A stretch of DNA of 64,000 nucleotides from positions 118,430,146 to 118,494,145 of the forward strand of contig CM065296.1 of NCBI GenBank assembly GCA_032871835.1, in the 5' to 3' direction. Source of the stretch: Dipteronia dyeriana. Its lineage: Eukaryota > Streptophyta > Magnoliopsida > Sapindales > Sapindaceae. Positions 21,407 through 34,936 of this stretch are shown here, piece after piece (the stretch's first letter is position 1; every line of letters starts with the position of its first letter). Under the pieces are notes generated by a model. That model was not told where the DNA came from. It saw only the letters and a list, made by a program, of their open reading frames with translations, and ran no database searches. The translations under genes were made by a program, and so were the position numbers.

Positions 21407-22480
21407 TGTTAGGTTTTGACTAGTATTTTTAAGTGAACCCAATGTTAACCAAACAAGATTCAATTGATGTGGAGTTTCCTGAAGATATGAGATAACGTTT
21501 GGAAGTTGAAGATGGTGTTTGAGGGAGGTTTGAAGACTGAAAGAACTGAAGAAATAAAATCTCGAAGGTTCTGCGGCGTGGACCGCGGTGCGGACATGCG
21601 TATAGACTGCGACACAGGGAGCAAGTCGACTCTTGTGAGATCACGAGACGTAGACCACAGCGGAGGCAATTGAACCAACCGCGGTATTCTGAGCGGTGGT
21701 TGACAGTATTGATCCCGGTGTTGGGCGCGGGTGGCCAACCGCTACCCAAACCGCTGTTATGGCGGTTTTTACCCAAATTGGGAATGTTGCGTGAAAATAG
21801 GAAATATGTTTTCTTCTGGAAGTTCTTGTGCTAATCAGAAAAAGAAAGAGTTTGTCTTCACGAAGAATAGAAAAGTTCTGACCTTGAAGGAAAAGGATTT
21901 CTCCTTAACAAGAAGACTTGTCATAAATAGAAAATAGTATATATGTGGAACAAGTAATTCTTGTACGTTTAGGAGTATGATTTCCTTTTATCTTAAACTC
22001 CCTGTAACTAGTATAAATAGTACCTTGTATCTAGGTTATTGTGTGTGTGGAATTATTAAACACCATGTAACACATCATAGAGTGGAGAGATCCGGGTGAG
22101 AGACCCATGAGAATATCCGTGGAGGGATCAAAGGGAATATCAGTGGATCAAATTAGAGATTCGTGGATGATATTCATGGAAGATCTAAGGGATATCGAGG
22201 GTTCTTGATGATGATCTTGTGAGCGTGGTTTGGGGTTTAGGTCTAAGAGATAATATTTGAATATATGGTTACAACAATTTATCATATAGTAGAACTTTCT
22301 CTGTCATCCTGACGGTCCGTGGTTTTTTACCCGATTTGGATTTTCCACGTATATCTTATGTTGTGGTTGGTTTATTTTTCTCATCTATTTTTATGCTATT
22401 GACATTATTAATTGCTATGAGTTATGAGTGTATATTAGACATGATGATTCCCCAATCATCTGTTCCAAATCCCCCCAACA
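21407..22480 (+). repeat. 5' LTR of the non-coding Copia element
   Basis: 1074 bp, with TATAAATAG at about 22,012 and a GC-rich patch at 21,575-21,760 (CGCGGTGCGGACATGCG) partly missing from the 3' LTR. Long minus-strand frames in both LTRs reflect low stop density, not genes. Confidence 0.85.
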
Positions 22481-23296
22481 ATTGGTATCAAAGCTTGGTC
22501 GACGATGACTGTTTCAAGTCTTTACAGGATGTCGTATAGAAGACTTGGTAGCTATGGTTTGGCGATGTTGTTTTTTTCAAGTCTTTACGGGAGATCGTAT
22601 GGAGAACTTATTGGTATTGGGATGATGATGATGGTTGCCTAGTATGCTTTAGCAAAGGAGATACGTCTTGAAAACGGTTTTGAACTCGGTAGGGTTTGAT
22701 GAAAAGAAGAATAAAGATGAAGGAGGTTTTTTTTTTCGGCTTGTGGTGGTAGGAACAAGTCATTGAGATCTAATCTTAATTACACAAGGCACTATTAAAA
22801 AAAATTGAATGCTTGAAGTCTCTGATGGTGCTGGTGTGGGGCTTATCTGGTAAAGCACTCCCGGTTCTAGTAGCAAGTCTTTCACCAGGCATTTGATGTA
22901 AGGACGAAAGGTCTTTCACGGGGTTGGGTGATGTAATGACATGTTTATCCTTTTGGTAGTTTTTTCCACTGGCCATGGAAGAGGATATGTTGTTGTTAGT
23001 GATCCATAATTGTGCACAAGACATTGGTCAGAAAGTGATGTAAGGTGTATGGTGGACAAGGATGTCGATGGTTGACGAACTCCCTAGTAATCTGACGTGA
23101 GGAGTTGCATCACAATTTCAGTAAGCTATTTTCGATGGTGCCGGAACAATGAACATAAAGCAAAAAGAAGAAGAAAAAAATCTTATGATGATTTGTTCTT
23201 AAGTGGTTATTCCTTGTGGTGCGGTATATTGATTCTCAGTGATGAGAATCGTGGTTGTGGACAAAGGTCTTGAGAATTCAAGCAAAATGGGAGAAT
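22481..23296 (+). other. Interior of the non-coding Copia element
   Basis: It begins with the primer site and holds G/T-rich sequence with repeats of TCTTTAC(A/G)GGA(T/G) near 22,520-22,590. The 82-codon minus-strand frame at 22,776-23,024 shows no retroelement motif. No gag, protease, integrase or RT motifs on either strand. Confidence 0.75.
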
Positions 23297-24312
23297 TGTT
23301 AGGTTTTGGCTTGTATTCTCAAGTGAACCCAATATTAACCAAACAAGATTCAACTGATGTGGAGTTTCCTGAAGACATGAGATAACGTTTGGAAGTTGAA
23401 GATGGTGTTTGAGGGAGGTTTGAAGACTGAAAGAACAAAAGAAACGAAATCTGGAAGGTTCCGCGGCACAGGTAGCAGGTCGACTCACGTGAGATCACGT
23501 GGTGTGGACCGCGACGGAGGATATTGCACCAACTGCGGTATTTTGAGTGGTGGTTGACAGTGTTGATCCTCGGTGTTGGGCGCGGGGACCAACCATGACC
23601 CAAACCGCGGTAATGGCGGTTTTTGTCCAAATTAGGAATGTTGCGTGAAAATATTAAAGATGTTTTCTTCTGAAAGTTCTTGTGCTAATCAGAAAAATAA
23701 AGAGTTTATCTTCATGAAGAATAGGAAAGTTCTGAACTTGAAGAAAAAGGATTACTCCTTAACAAGAAGACTTGTCATAAATAGAAAATAATATCTATGT
23801 AGAACAAGTAATTCTTGTACGTTTAGGAATATGATTTCCTTTTATCTTAAACTCCATGTAACTAGTATAAATAGTACCTTGTATCTAGGTTATTGTGTGT
23901 GTGGAATTATTAAACACCATGTAACACATCAGAGAGTGGAGAGATCCGGGTGAGAGACCCATGGGAATATCAGTGGATCAAATTAGAGATTCGTGAATGT
24001 TATTCATGGGAGATCTAGGGGACATCGGGGGTTCTTGATGAGGATCTTGTGAGCGTGGTTTGGGGTTTGAGTGTGAGAGAATCCTTGAATATATGGTTGT
24101 AACAATTTATCATATAGTGGAACTTTCTCTGTCGTCCTGACGGTCTGTGGTTTTTTACCCGATTTAGGTTTTTCACGTATATCTTGTGTTGTGGTTAATT
24201 TATTTTCTCTCGTATATTTTTCTGCTATTGACGTTATTAATTGCTATGAGTTATGAGCGTATATTAGCTAGGCATGACGATTCCGCGATCATCGGATTCA
24301 AATCCCCCAATA
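23297..24312 (+). repeat. 3' LTR of the non-coding Copia element
   Basis: 1016 bp, colinear with the 5' LTR but with scattered substitutions and missing about 50 bp of the GC-rich patch. The final CA is mutated to TA. Confidence 0.85.
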
Positions 24313-24425
24313 ATAAAAAAGTCTTATATACACTCCTTATATATTCACTAAAATCCTATAATTTTTTCCTAAGCCAAAATGATTTTTCTCTTGGTGTATG
24401 TATATTAGTAGTAAAATCCTATATT

Positions 24426-24428
<3 letters not shown>

Positions 24429-24489
<61 letters not shown>
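24429..24489. repeat. (TA)n microsatellite
   Basis: About 30 uninterrupted TA units. The apparent ORF running through it (repeated Tyr-Ile) is an artefact. A 40-bp word around CAATTCAAGTTCTTA is repeated just downstream (24,511 and 24,561). Confidence 0.9.
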
Positions 24490-25400
24490 TTTATGAACCG
24501 GGATTTAGTTCAATTCAAGTTCTTATATGTAATATATAGTATCTGAACCAGGATTTATTTCGATTCAAGTTCTTAGTCGAAACCAGCTGCGTGCGAGGTT
24601 GTGAGAGATGTTGGTTTGGTGGTAGTGGTTGTGTGTGAGAGATGTCACATTGGTGTATGAGAGAGAGATATTGCGATTTTCTAGTGGTTGGAAACATTAA
24701 AAACTAACATTCATCGTCAGAGATTGCAATTCTGGTTTATGGTTCGGTCTTGATGTTCGTGATGGTGTTTTGAGCAGAGTTTGCTTGTTTTTTTTTTATT
24801 GAATTTGGAGATGATGTTGTTGTTGATGGTGTGTTTAGGGTTTGTTTGTTTATTATTATTATTTATTTAGGAGATGATGTTGTCCTTCATGGTGGGTTTA
24901 ATGTTTTAAGTTTTTTTTTGTTATTGAATCTGAGAGTCCTTCGGTTAAAAAAAAATCTAGGAGTTCTTGACATAGGGGTAAAATTGGTAAATCATTATAT
25001 AAAATAAAAATAAAAATTAATTTTTTAATCTCGAGTTAATTTTTAGACACTAATGTTCACCCCTTCAACAGGTGAGTAAAAATGAGCTCCTTTTATCTTC
25101 TGACCATTTAAAAATTCTTGATTATATATCCATATTTGATGGTTTTAAGGTGATTTTAAGATATGGATCATAGCATTCCAGTGTGTCCAACAAAATATTT
25201 ACTGGGGTCAATTTGTAGGATCATTTAGTAGAAATTTGTAATTTTGTATATTAAATCTGATAACACCTAAGTTCATCAAAATCAGTGAATGCCCTCAATA
25301 AAAATTAATAATCTGCTTAATTTCCTGATATTATTTTCTGATCACCAATCACCACAACTGTACGTACGTAGTTGCTGCAACTAAAACCGCCTCTTACTAG
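24490..25400. other. Intergenic DNA, nothing recognised
   Basis: T- and G-rich stretches with TTGTTTGTTTATTATTATT near 24,845 and a repeated GGAGATGATGTTGT word (24,808, 24,871). No coding region, RNA gene or defined element. Confidence 0.45.
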
Positions 25401-25454
25401 ATTATGATTTATGAGCTGAATAGGTGGTTCGTGTGTGTTAAATCACCGGAGATC

Positions 25455-25918
25455 TTGACTTGATCTCTATCTAAAGGATACAGAGATGTTTGATAAAGCT
25501 ATTTAAGATAGAAAGAAGAGAGAAAAAACAGAATTTTGACTCTATTGATGGAGCTGTGAAAACTTGCTTTTTCTCGTTAATTAATCAGACAATTACATTG
25601 ACCGTTCTTTATACATAAGTGCTAACCACATCACTAACTAAATTGAATTTAGAGTTAACTACAATGCAATGTTTACTGTAGTTGACTCTAGTTGACCTGG
25701 TCAGCTATTTGTCACTAACTCGGGCAACTAAGCTGGCCATCACATTATTCATTAATGTTCATAATTCATAAACATAGACTAATCACGTTTACATTAATAA
25801 TTAGAAGAGTAATGATCTGATGTGTGAGGACCTCCTACTGATATTGGCTTGATCTTGGGCTGAACTCTTCTGAGCTGACGATGACCGAATAATATCCTAA
25901 ACACTAACATCATGCATG
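25455..25918 (-). mobile_element. Putative solo LTR (minus) in unit C upstream region
   Basis: Unit D runs directly from AGCTCTCGATCTTGAT into sequence that unit C resumes at about 25,919. The insert begins TGATCTCTATC and ends near CATCATGCA, with possible flanks TGACT/TGACG. Read on the minus strand it resembles a Copia LTR. Class and ends are uncertain. Confidence 0.4.
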
Positions 25919-26640
25919 ACGATTGACGATATATATATAGTATATGTCCTGTTTTACGTGTATTATCACTAAAAAAAATTCCTATAACAATGATGATGAT
26001 TAGTCAAGACTCAAGATATCACTTTTGCTGATGGTGGTGTCATTTTCTAACACATGCGACAACCATCATCATTTGTCTCTTACAAGTTACAACGTAATTC
26101 AGCTTCTTAATCTAAGTTTCTAACATATTTCACTCGTCAATAATCATTTAGTCAGGTCCGTTCGAAAAATAAATAAATTAGAATCAAAGTTTGCAAGTTT
26201 CCTTTTTGTTATTAAATGTCTAGTTTTCTAAGGTTGTGGAATTATATTTGATCTACAACAGTTATGTAATTTTAATTCTGAAAAAAAAAAACCAGGACCA
26301 ATCTAATTAGAAAAAGACCCTTTACTTATTGTTTCATCTTAAATTTGATCCATTAATTCTTACAACTAGCACATGACACGGTCTTCAACTTTCGATGCTA
26401 TAGAGATTATAGCTACGATGCAACCCAGCAACATTACGAATTATGCTATTTTTAGCATCCCCTTATTCTAATTCGTGATGATCTTTATAATTTTTCAAAA
26501 AAGGGCAAACTTTTTGTACTTGGATATATTCTGTCGGGTCTTCAATTCATTCACCTTAGTAAACTCTATATATAGGTTCAATTTTTATTTTTAATTTTTT
26601 GTAGATTCTTCCTTTTCTGTAAGCAATAGTTATTCCACAT
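25919..26640. repeat. Unit C upstream block (copy of 32,510-33,240)
   Basis: Colinear with unit D: GTCAAGA, ATATCACTTTTGCTGATG, CAACCATCATCATTTGTCT and the final ATTCCACATGTTAATG. Part also matches units A and B (ATATTCTGT, then a short TATATAGG). No gene. Confidence 0.7.
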
Positions 26641-27550
26641 GTTAATGTTTATTTAGGCCTTTGGTGGTTTGGAAGTTGTTTTTGACTTAAGAATGTTCAA
26701 TTCTTTTGCCGATAATTTTGCAAAGATGGGTGCTAGTTAGGCTGGGGATTGCTGGGGATTGTGTGGATTGGTCTGATTTGTGAGTTGCAGTTTTCAGTAT
26801 GGGTGGACATTAAGTTACGATTCGAACCGAAAAAAGGGTATTCAATTCGATTCGTAAGGGTAATTCGGTTTAAACCGGTTTAAAAATTGAAATCGATTTT
26901 TTTTTTCGGTTCAAACCGGTTTGATTTTCTTAAAACCGGATTGAATCGAATAAACCGAGTATATAAGTAAAAAAAAAACCCTAATATATTTAATACATTT
27001 AAGGGTAATAAGTTTTTAACTGTTTAATTTAAAAAAATATATATTTTTAAGTTAGGTTTGATTTGAGTTTTTTGGTTATTCTAATGTTCAAAATTAGTAT
27101 CCAACAACCCATTAATGTTAACAAAAATTCAAAAAGCCCATTAAACTAGCCGGCCCATTAGACCCAAAACCAAATCGAATCAAACCGAATCGAATTGATT
27201 AAAATAGGTTCAATTCAATTCGGTTTCCATTTCTTATTAGGTTTAAACCGGTTTAATTTTAGATGAATCAAAATATTTTAGATTTAATTGGGTTTGATCT
27301 AAAATCGAATCGATTCGAACCATACCCACCCCTAGTTTTCAGTTGTGTGCTGTTTCGTTTGTTTTTCTCTGTTTTGCTGGTTTTGGTTTTTGCTTGGCTT
27401 TCTCTGTTGCCTTGGAGGCCTGTTTGTAGTGCTTTTGTTTTGCCGTTCTGGACTGTTGTTGTTGCCTTGTGTTTTGCCTTTGGCTTGTAGGCCAAGGCTT
27501 TGTTTGTTTTGTTTCTTGGTTAATTATAAAGCTTACCTTTTCAAAATAAA
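26641..27550 (+). mobile_element. LINE 3' fragment in unit C, itself interrupted
   Basis: The first part encodes a LINE C-terminal tail on the plus strand (MFNSFADNFAKMGAS then stop at about 26,739). After a MITE the G/T-rich 3' region resumes at 27,335 and ends AGCTTACCTTTTCAAAATAA with an A-rich tail near 27,550. It interrupts the upstream block of unit C. The 75- and 69-codon frames here come from the low-complexity 3' region. Confidence 0.65.
26798..27334. mobile_element. 537-bp hAT-type MITE nested in the LINE
   Basis: It is bounded by the 8-bp repeat GTTTTCAG (26,790-26,797 and 27,335-27,342). Ends TATGGGTGGACAT and the complement TAGGGGTGGGTATGG are imperfect inverted repeats. The subterminal DNA is packed with TTCGAACC, CGGTTTAAACCGG and AATCGAATC palindromes. 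Non-coding. Confidence 0.85.
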
Positions 27551-28970
27551 ATAAAATTAGATAATAGTTACAATTATCAAAACACATAAGGTCAAACTGA
27601 TCAACAAGATATAAGATAACAAGAGGTTTCTATTATATTGTCAATTAAGTAGGTTTATTACTGTAATTAAATTAATAGAATACAAGCATTCAAAGTCTCT
27701 TATAAATGATTCAGTTGTAGTATCAGATGTTATATAAAATTATTTATTAATGGAGTACAATATTATATTCTTCCAATTCATAATATATAAAAAGTCGAAG
27801 AGACATTAATTTCTCATTAAATAACAAAAAATCGTAGCAACAATGGTAATCGTGTACCGCGGTGCAAATTCTGTAGTTCAACTAGCAAGAAGTACACAGA
27901 TTGAAGCAATTCTCTCTTTGATACGCGACTTATTCACATATTTACACAATCAAATTATTAGTATACATTTTATTTTATTTTTTCCTTTTCCAGTTTGTCA
28001 CCATTATGTGTGTAGAAAATTTAATATTTTTTTCCTTCTTATTTTGTTATTGTTCTTTGAGAAGTTGCAGCAAATCACAGTTAAAACAATTGTATAGAAT
28101 TCTTAAAATTTACACAATTGACTAGAATTTTTTAAATTAATAATTAACTTGAGTTTTAACTTTTAATTGCACCAAAAATGTGTTTTCGATAAATTTTTTT
28201 TTTTTTAGAATGATTTTTCTTTTCAAGTCTTTCCATAAGTTAAGTAAGAGTATATTTCTTTTTTTTCTTAGCAATGGAATTTTTTGTCAGTTTCACTACT
28301 TTGATTCTATTAAAATTCAAATTATCATGTTTAATTGGTAATCATTGGATTGGATTTTTTTCTATAAAAATCAAGGATTTTAAAAAAAAAATAACCCTCT
28401 GTCATAACTACTAATGTAACTATACAAGTCCAGTATAATAGTTGTGATTCAACATAATCGGATGCTATCAAAAAATATTTATTGGTGGGGACAAACTTTG
28501 TTATATTCCTACACACTGTAATATTATAAAGTCCAAGATGCATTAATTCTTCATGTTGTAAAAATATTGTAAGAGAAGTGGTGATTAAAGAGGTAGCTAT
28601 GCAAATTACTGTTAAAACAAATTGTCCAGAATATATATGTACGTAATAAGTAACTAATAACGAATTGGAAAATCAATCTAATTTGAAAAGGAAAAAAAAA
28701 AAAACAGTTTCTATTAAAAGCCAAATCTTTTTTCTCCGTACTATGAACAACAAATTTTTCCAAAGCGTGAGAAATAACTGTATTTGCAGCTCTATGAATA
28801 TCAGAATATATAGCTGAGTAAAGCCACATCCCAACCCAGAAAAAAGATTACGAACATCAACAATTAAAGGACCTCCCATAGCAAAAGAGTGTGATTTATA
28901 TATATATCCATCAGCACTGTATACCACTGACTATAACTTCAAACAAAGATTATCGAGCAAAGGAGAAAAG
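27551..28970. repeat. Unit C promoter-distal block with internal duplication
   Basis: About 27,600-27,830 and 28,430-28,640 both correspond to the same part of unit A (3110-3380), so unit C has an internal tandem duplication; shared words include TGTTATATTCCTA-like and AAGAGAAGTGGTG. 27,840-28,430 is AT-rich with no gene. 28,640-28,970 partly matches 3400-3690. Confidence 0.55.
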
Positions 28971-29186
28971 TATCAAAGCTTTTAATTTGGTGGGTACAAT
29001 AAGATAGTCTCTCATTTAAATTTTTCTTAGGGCACATCTTACATACACAAATTATTATCAAAATTTGAAGTATATATGGAATAAAAACACATATTTGATA
29101 ATTAATATTCCCACTAACAAGGTCTTATTGATTTGCATGTATTCCGTTGCAACCACAACGATAAAAACAGCACTACTTACCATTCC

Positions 29187-29193
29187 TATAAAT
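29187..29193 (+). promoter_or_regulatory. TATA box of the intact protease gene
   Basis: TATAAAT 56 bp before the ATG, followed by CCCACCATGTGAGACTGCAT, which is conserved in unit B and partly in unit A. Confidence 0.7.
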
Positions 29194-29248
29194 CCCACCA
29201 TGTGAGACTGCATTCCTCACACAACCAAAACTCAAAAAACATACAAAA

Positions 29249-30739
<1,491 letters not shown>

Positions 30740-31160
30740 ATTATTATGAGTTTGATTATGATCATATGATCCGGTTCGTGTGTTAAAGCTAGCAAAGCAT
30801 TGGAACTTTTTGTATGTAAATGTATAAGAGTTTGTGTGATAAGCATATATAGTCATCAGTCATATGATCACATCCTGTCTTGTTTAACCCGCATCATAAC
30901 TAAATAAACAATTTCTATGTAATAATAATGATCAGTTAAGATATTTTTAATCTTGCCGATCTTGATATATGTTAATTATTTCCATTTGTTCATATATATA
31001 TAGAATTTCTTCTCAATGCGTACGAATAAATATATATCAGTCATGTGGATTATTAAATTCAATTTCTTTGATTCGGTCTAAAATCATTTGTCAGTATTTA
31101 TCTATAATCTATGACTCACGTACAATATATTAATATGTTTTATGTCAATAAGTATCGAGG
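30740..31160. repeat. 3' flank of the intact protease (unit C)
   Basis: Contains likely polyadenylation words (AACTAAATAAACAATTT at about 30,898) and is shared with the flanks of units B and D (GTGTTAAAGCTAGCA, TATAAGAGTTTG). No further gene. Confidence 0.6.
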
Positions 31161-31165
31161 AGAAA

Positions 31166-31167
<2 letters not shown>

Positions 31168-31214
<47 letters not shown>
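31168..31214. repeat. (TA)n microsatellite
   Basis: About 23 TA units, uninterrupted. Confidence 0.9.
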
Positions 31215-31216
<2 letters not shown>

Positions 31217-32440
31217 CATCTTCTTTCGATTGTCAATTTTGACTTGCATGTGGGATAGAAAGAGACAATGAGGATCTATGCATCCAAACAATAAAAAAAA
31301 ATAATCTTATATACTCAACGGCATATTTGATTTTTTTTACTGAACACTTAATAACATTTAAATGTATGATTAAATTGTTTCGTTTGATTTTTTATGTTAT
31401 AAAATCATTTAATTGACTCATAAAACCACTTTTTATAAAAATTGAATTTTTTATATTTTTCGTTTAATGAAAAATAACTTAAATATATATCAATATATTA
31501 CGTCCCAATTTACTCTTACAAACTTTATTATTTATTTCCAGTTTTCTCTTATCTTACATCCTTTAACCATATTAATATTTTTTCTTTTTCTAACTATTTA
31601 AAAAACTTTAGCAACCAATTTAAAAAAAATTGATAAATATTATATAGATTTCATTATAAATTTATTGTTATATTATTATTTTGCGCATATAGTATAAATA
31701 TTATTATTAGTGGCCAACTCTAATATATTATTATTTCTTAAACTAAATTTCAATTAATTTGTTCAATTTTTATTCTCTAAGGGTTATATTTTATATGGCA
31801 ATTTTTTTAGAAATTTGTTATTATATTCTTAAATTACTAATGTAGTTGTCTTTAATATATTAAAATATAACTATATGACAAATAATAGTTGAAAGAACAT
31901 AGATATAAAAGTATTTGTTTTTAAAATATTTATAACTTAAAAAAACAAACAATCTATCGTTTATATTCAGTTTTAGTGGAAAAAAAAAAGAAACATATTT
32001 TTAGGTTTCAGTTTTCAATAATTATTCAGTCTTTTATATAATTCAGCATTATTCGGTATTCAGGTGAAAAATCAAACGCAACCTAAAACCTATAATTTTT
32101 TCCTAAGAACCAAAACTCAATTTTCTTTTATGTCTACACTCGAGTCTCAATCGTAGTATTTCACAAATTGATTTTATGTAATTGAATATATATTTTATTC
32201 TCAAAAACACTGTACGTACCAACCAGTTGTGTTTAGAAAGATTTCAGCCTTTTTCAGCTCTCATATACTAGCTTGATCATGATGTTATTCGTGGGAAGTT
32301 ATTGGAGACTGCTTATTGAATTAAATATATACTCAACATACAAAATGAGGTACTTGATATCCTTCCTCAAATTTGATTATTTTAAGGGATAGATTTCACA
32401 TAAGTAATTTTGAAATTACATAGAACTAGCTTACATGGTT
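31215..32440. other. AT-rich intergenic DNA
   Basis: No gene, RNA or defined element. The stretch from about 31,310 (ATACTCAACGGCATATTTGA) to 32,090 (AATCAAACGCAACC) has MITE-like framing words (AAACGCAACC against GGCATATTTGATTT), but I could not define inverted ends. Confidence 0.4.
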
Positions 32441-33730
32441 CTAAATATAAAGCACAAACGTACGGTACCCCCTGCGTGTGTGTTAAACCACAGGAGCTCT
32501 CGATCTTGATCATTATCGTCATGACAGATATAGTATATGTGCTGTTCTATAAATGTGTAATGTCACTAAAAAAAATTCATATAATAACGGTGATATTAGT
32601 CAAGACATATCACTTTTGCTGATGTTGGTATCATTTTCTGATACAAGTGGCAACCATCATCATTTGTCTAGTACAACTCAGCTTCTCAATGTAAGTTTCT
32701 AACGTGCATATTCCATTTATTAATTAATACTTATCTATTCGATCTGTTCCAGAAGAAAATTAAAAAATAAAAATAAAAGGAAAAGTTTCATAATAAGAAA
32801 TCAATTATACAATATTATTTAACTAAATGTTTAGTTTTATAATATCGTCGAATCGGCTGAATCCGAATTCACAATTATGTAATTTTGATTGTAAAAGAAA
32901 TAAAAAAAATCAGTTCCAATCGAATCAGAGAAGGATCATTTCTTTTATTATTTTCTATCATAAATTTTATCCATTCATTTCTTACAGCTAGCACATGACA
33001 TGGTCTTCAACTTTTGATGCTCTAGAGAATGTAGCTACGATGCATCCCATCAAGATTAAGAATTATGCTATTTTTAGCATCCCCGTCTAATTCGTGATCT
33101 TCATAATTTCTCAATAAGCAAACTTTTTGTACTTGTATATATTCTGTTGGGTCTTCGATGCACTCTCTTTAATCAATTCCATAGGTTCAATTATCTTTTT
33201 TTATTCTTCCTTTTCAGTAAGCAACAGTTATTCCACATGTTAATGTGTATTATATATATTTTAGATAATTAGAAAACCGTCATCTAGATAATTATGAGAG
33301 CTTCATTAGCAATACATGATCAATACATGATTAATGGGTACCGTACGTTTGTGTTAAAGCTAGCATATTGGAACTCTTGTATGTGAATATATAGGAGTTT
33401 GTACGTGATCAATACATGATCGACAGGATCTCATATGTCATGTTTTACATGTATTACCACTAAATATAATTTCTATGTATGTAATATTGAATAATGATAT
33501 TGATCAGTCAAGATATTGTAATTAGTAGTACTACTCTTGCTGATCGATCTTGATGTTATTTTCATATATATATGGTTCTATTGTGAATTGTGACTATTAA
33601 TTCAGTACTGTTGTCTTTTTACACACTTCATGTCTGCATGTGCGTAGAAATTTGTATAAATAAATATAAAGAATAATTAATGTGTCACAAATGATGGAAT
33701 CATTCAGGTTTAGAACCTCGATCTTCTCCT
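32441..33730. repeat. Unit D: protease-unit flanks without the gene
   Basis: 32,447-33,240 copies the upstream block of unit C. 33,338-33,730 copies the post-gene flank (GTGTTAAAGCTAGCA, ATGTTTTACATGTATTACC, TCTTGCTGATCGATCTTG). Between them are only about 100 bp with no exon. The whole gene plus promoter has been deleted, or an unequal crossover joined an upstream to a downstream flank. Confidence 0.65.
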
Positions 33731-33785
33731 GCTATTTTGCAGGTTAGAATTTTGGATTTCTATTGAGAGCAAATATTTTCCTTCT

Positions 33786-34097
33786 CAATTGAAATAGCTC
33801 TCTGGCGTGATCCTCATGGAAGAGTATTTACTCAAACACTGTAAAGTACACTGTTTTAACTTTCAAATCTGAAAAATGTTGTGTACCCAGCATTTCTTGA
33901 AGTTCGATTGACTTTCTAAGATTCTATTGCTTTTGCTTGTTATAATTGAAATAGCTCTCTGCGTGATCCTCATGGAAGAGTATTTATTCAAACACTGTAA
34001 TGTACACTGTTTCAACATTCAAATCTGAAAAATGTTGTGTACCCAGTATTTTTTGAATTTAGATTGATTTTCTAAGATTCTATTGCTTTTGCTTTAT
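33786..34097. repeat. 157-bp tandem duplication (two copies)
   Basis: GAAATAGCTCTCTG starts at 33,791 and 33,948. The rest is colinear, including CATGGAAGAGTATTTA and AATGTTGTGTACCCAG, with about ten visible substitutions and one indel. No coding frame. Confidence 0.85.
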
Positions 34098-34262
34098 ATA
34101 TATATAAATAATATATTGGTTTTTCTATCGGTGTGTTATATCAGTAATATGGGTCACTGATTATAGATAAATTTTGACAGATTTATATATTTAATTCAAA
34201 GTATGTAAATTTAATAGTCTATATCTAATGATGAAGTTATATAAGTGCATACTCACTTGAAA

Positions 34263-34297
<35 letters not shown>

Positions 34298-34450
34298 TTT
34301 TCCTATCAACGTATTATATCAGTGCATTATATGTGGGTCACTGATTATAGTGAAATTTTGATAAATTTATATACGTTTAGTCAAAGTATGTAAAGTTAAT
34401 GGTCTATATATAACGTAACGATGAAGTATATTTAAACCATATATCCCGAA
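34098..34450. repeat. Two tandem copies of the 786-990 repeat
   Basis: ATTGGTTTTTCTATCGG (34,124) and ATTGGTTTTCCTATCAAC (34,293) each begin a copy containing GGGTCACTGATTATAG and CAAAGTATGTAAA. A (TA)n tract at about 34,266-34,293 separates them. Non-coding. Confidence 0.65.
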
Positions 34451-34777
34451 GATATAATTAGCAATATTCGATTCTATGGACAATTAAGGGTGACCAGTCA
34501 AGAACTTAATAGTGAGCTGTGATTAAGTACAATACCTAACCAACATTTGCATATGAGTGGAACTTTTTTGTTATTTTTCTTGTTGAAATAATCTTTACAA
34601 CAGCATCTTAATTTTATCTATTAACCCAAAATTCTTGCACTATTTTCTCTCTCAAGCCTGTAGACCTCAAATTAATAAAAAAAAATGTTCAAACCCCATT
34701 CAAAGATTAGAATTTTTGTGCAATATTTTAAAATGTACATAGTGTTAACCTATGCCCTTTGGGCACATGTTAGAATA
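34451..34777. other. Intergenic DNA up to the E1 insertion
   Basis: No gene. 34,741-34,777 carries TTAACCTATGCCCTTTGGGC, similar to MITE ends near 63,065 and 63,268. This suggests E1 landed in a member of that repeat family. Confidence 0.5.
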
Positions 34778-34936
34778 CAAGGTGTTAATAATAAAATTTA
34801 GCTAAGGGTCAAAGAGAAATTTTTCACTCTCCCGGTCAAAATCGAAGCCCAAAATCGACATTTATGAAACCCCGGATGTACCATAAAACTACCCCACAGA
34901 AGCACGGAGAGGTCGCCGGGCTTCAGAACTATCAAG

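Larger units (their letters stand above)
21407..24312 (+). mobile_element. Non-coding Copia-type LTR element (LARD/TRIM-like)
   Basis: Two long direct repeats flank about 816 bp. LTRs begin TGTTAGGTTTTG and end CCCCCAACA (5') or CCCCCAATA (3'). A primer site TTGGTATCAAAGC follows the 5' LTR, complementary to the initiator-tRNA-Met end used by Copia elements. A purine tract AAAATGGGAGAA precedes the 3' LTR. Flanks TTAAA and ATAAA match at four of five bases. The interior has no gag or pol, so the element depends on others for movement. Confidence 0.85.

Noticed and set aside
21429..21776. Minus-strand frames present in both Copia LTRs (also 23,207-23,630)
   Set aside because: They differ in frame and sequence between the LTRs and overlap R/U5-like DNA; better explained by low stop density in a GC-richer patch.
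24186..24539. A 117-codon frame with a Tyr-Ile repeat
   Set aside because: The repeat is a (TA)n microsatellite and the first part is LTR sequence.
27263..27587. Several overlapping frames of 69-82 codons on both strands
   Set aside because: All fall in a LINE 3' untranslated region beside a MITE; hydrophobic composition comes from T/G-rich DNA.
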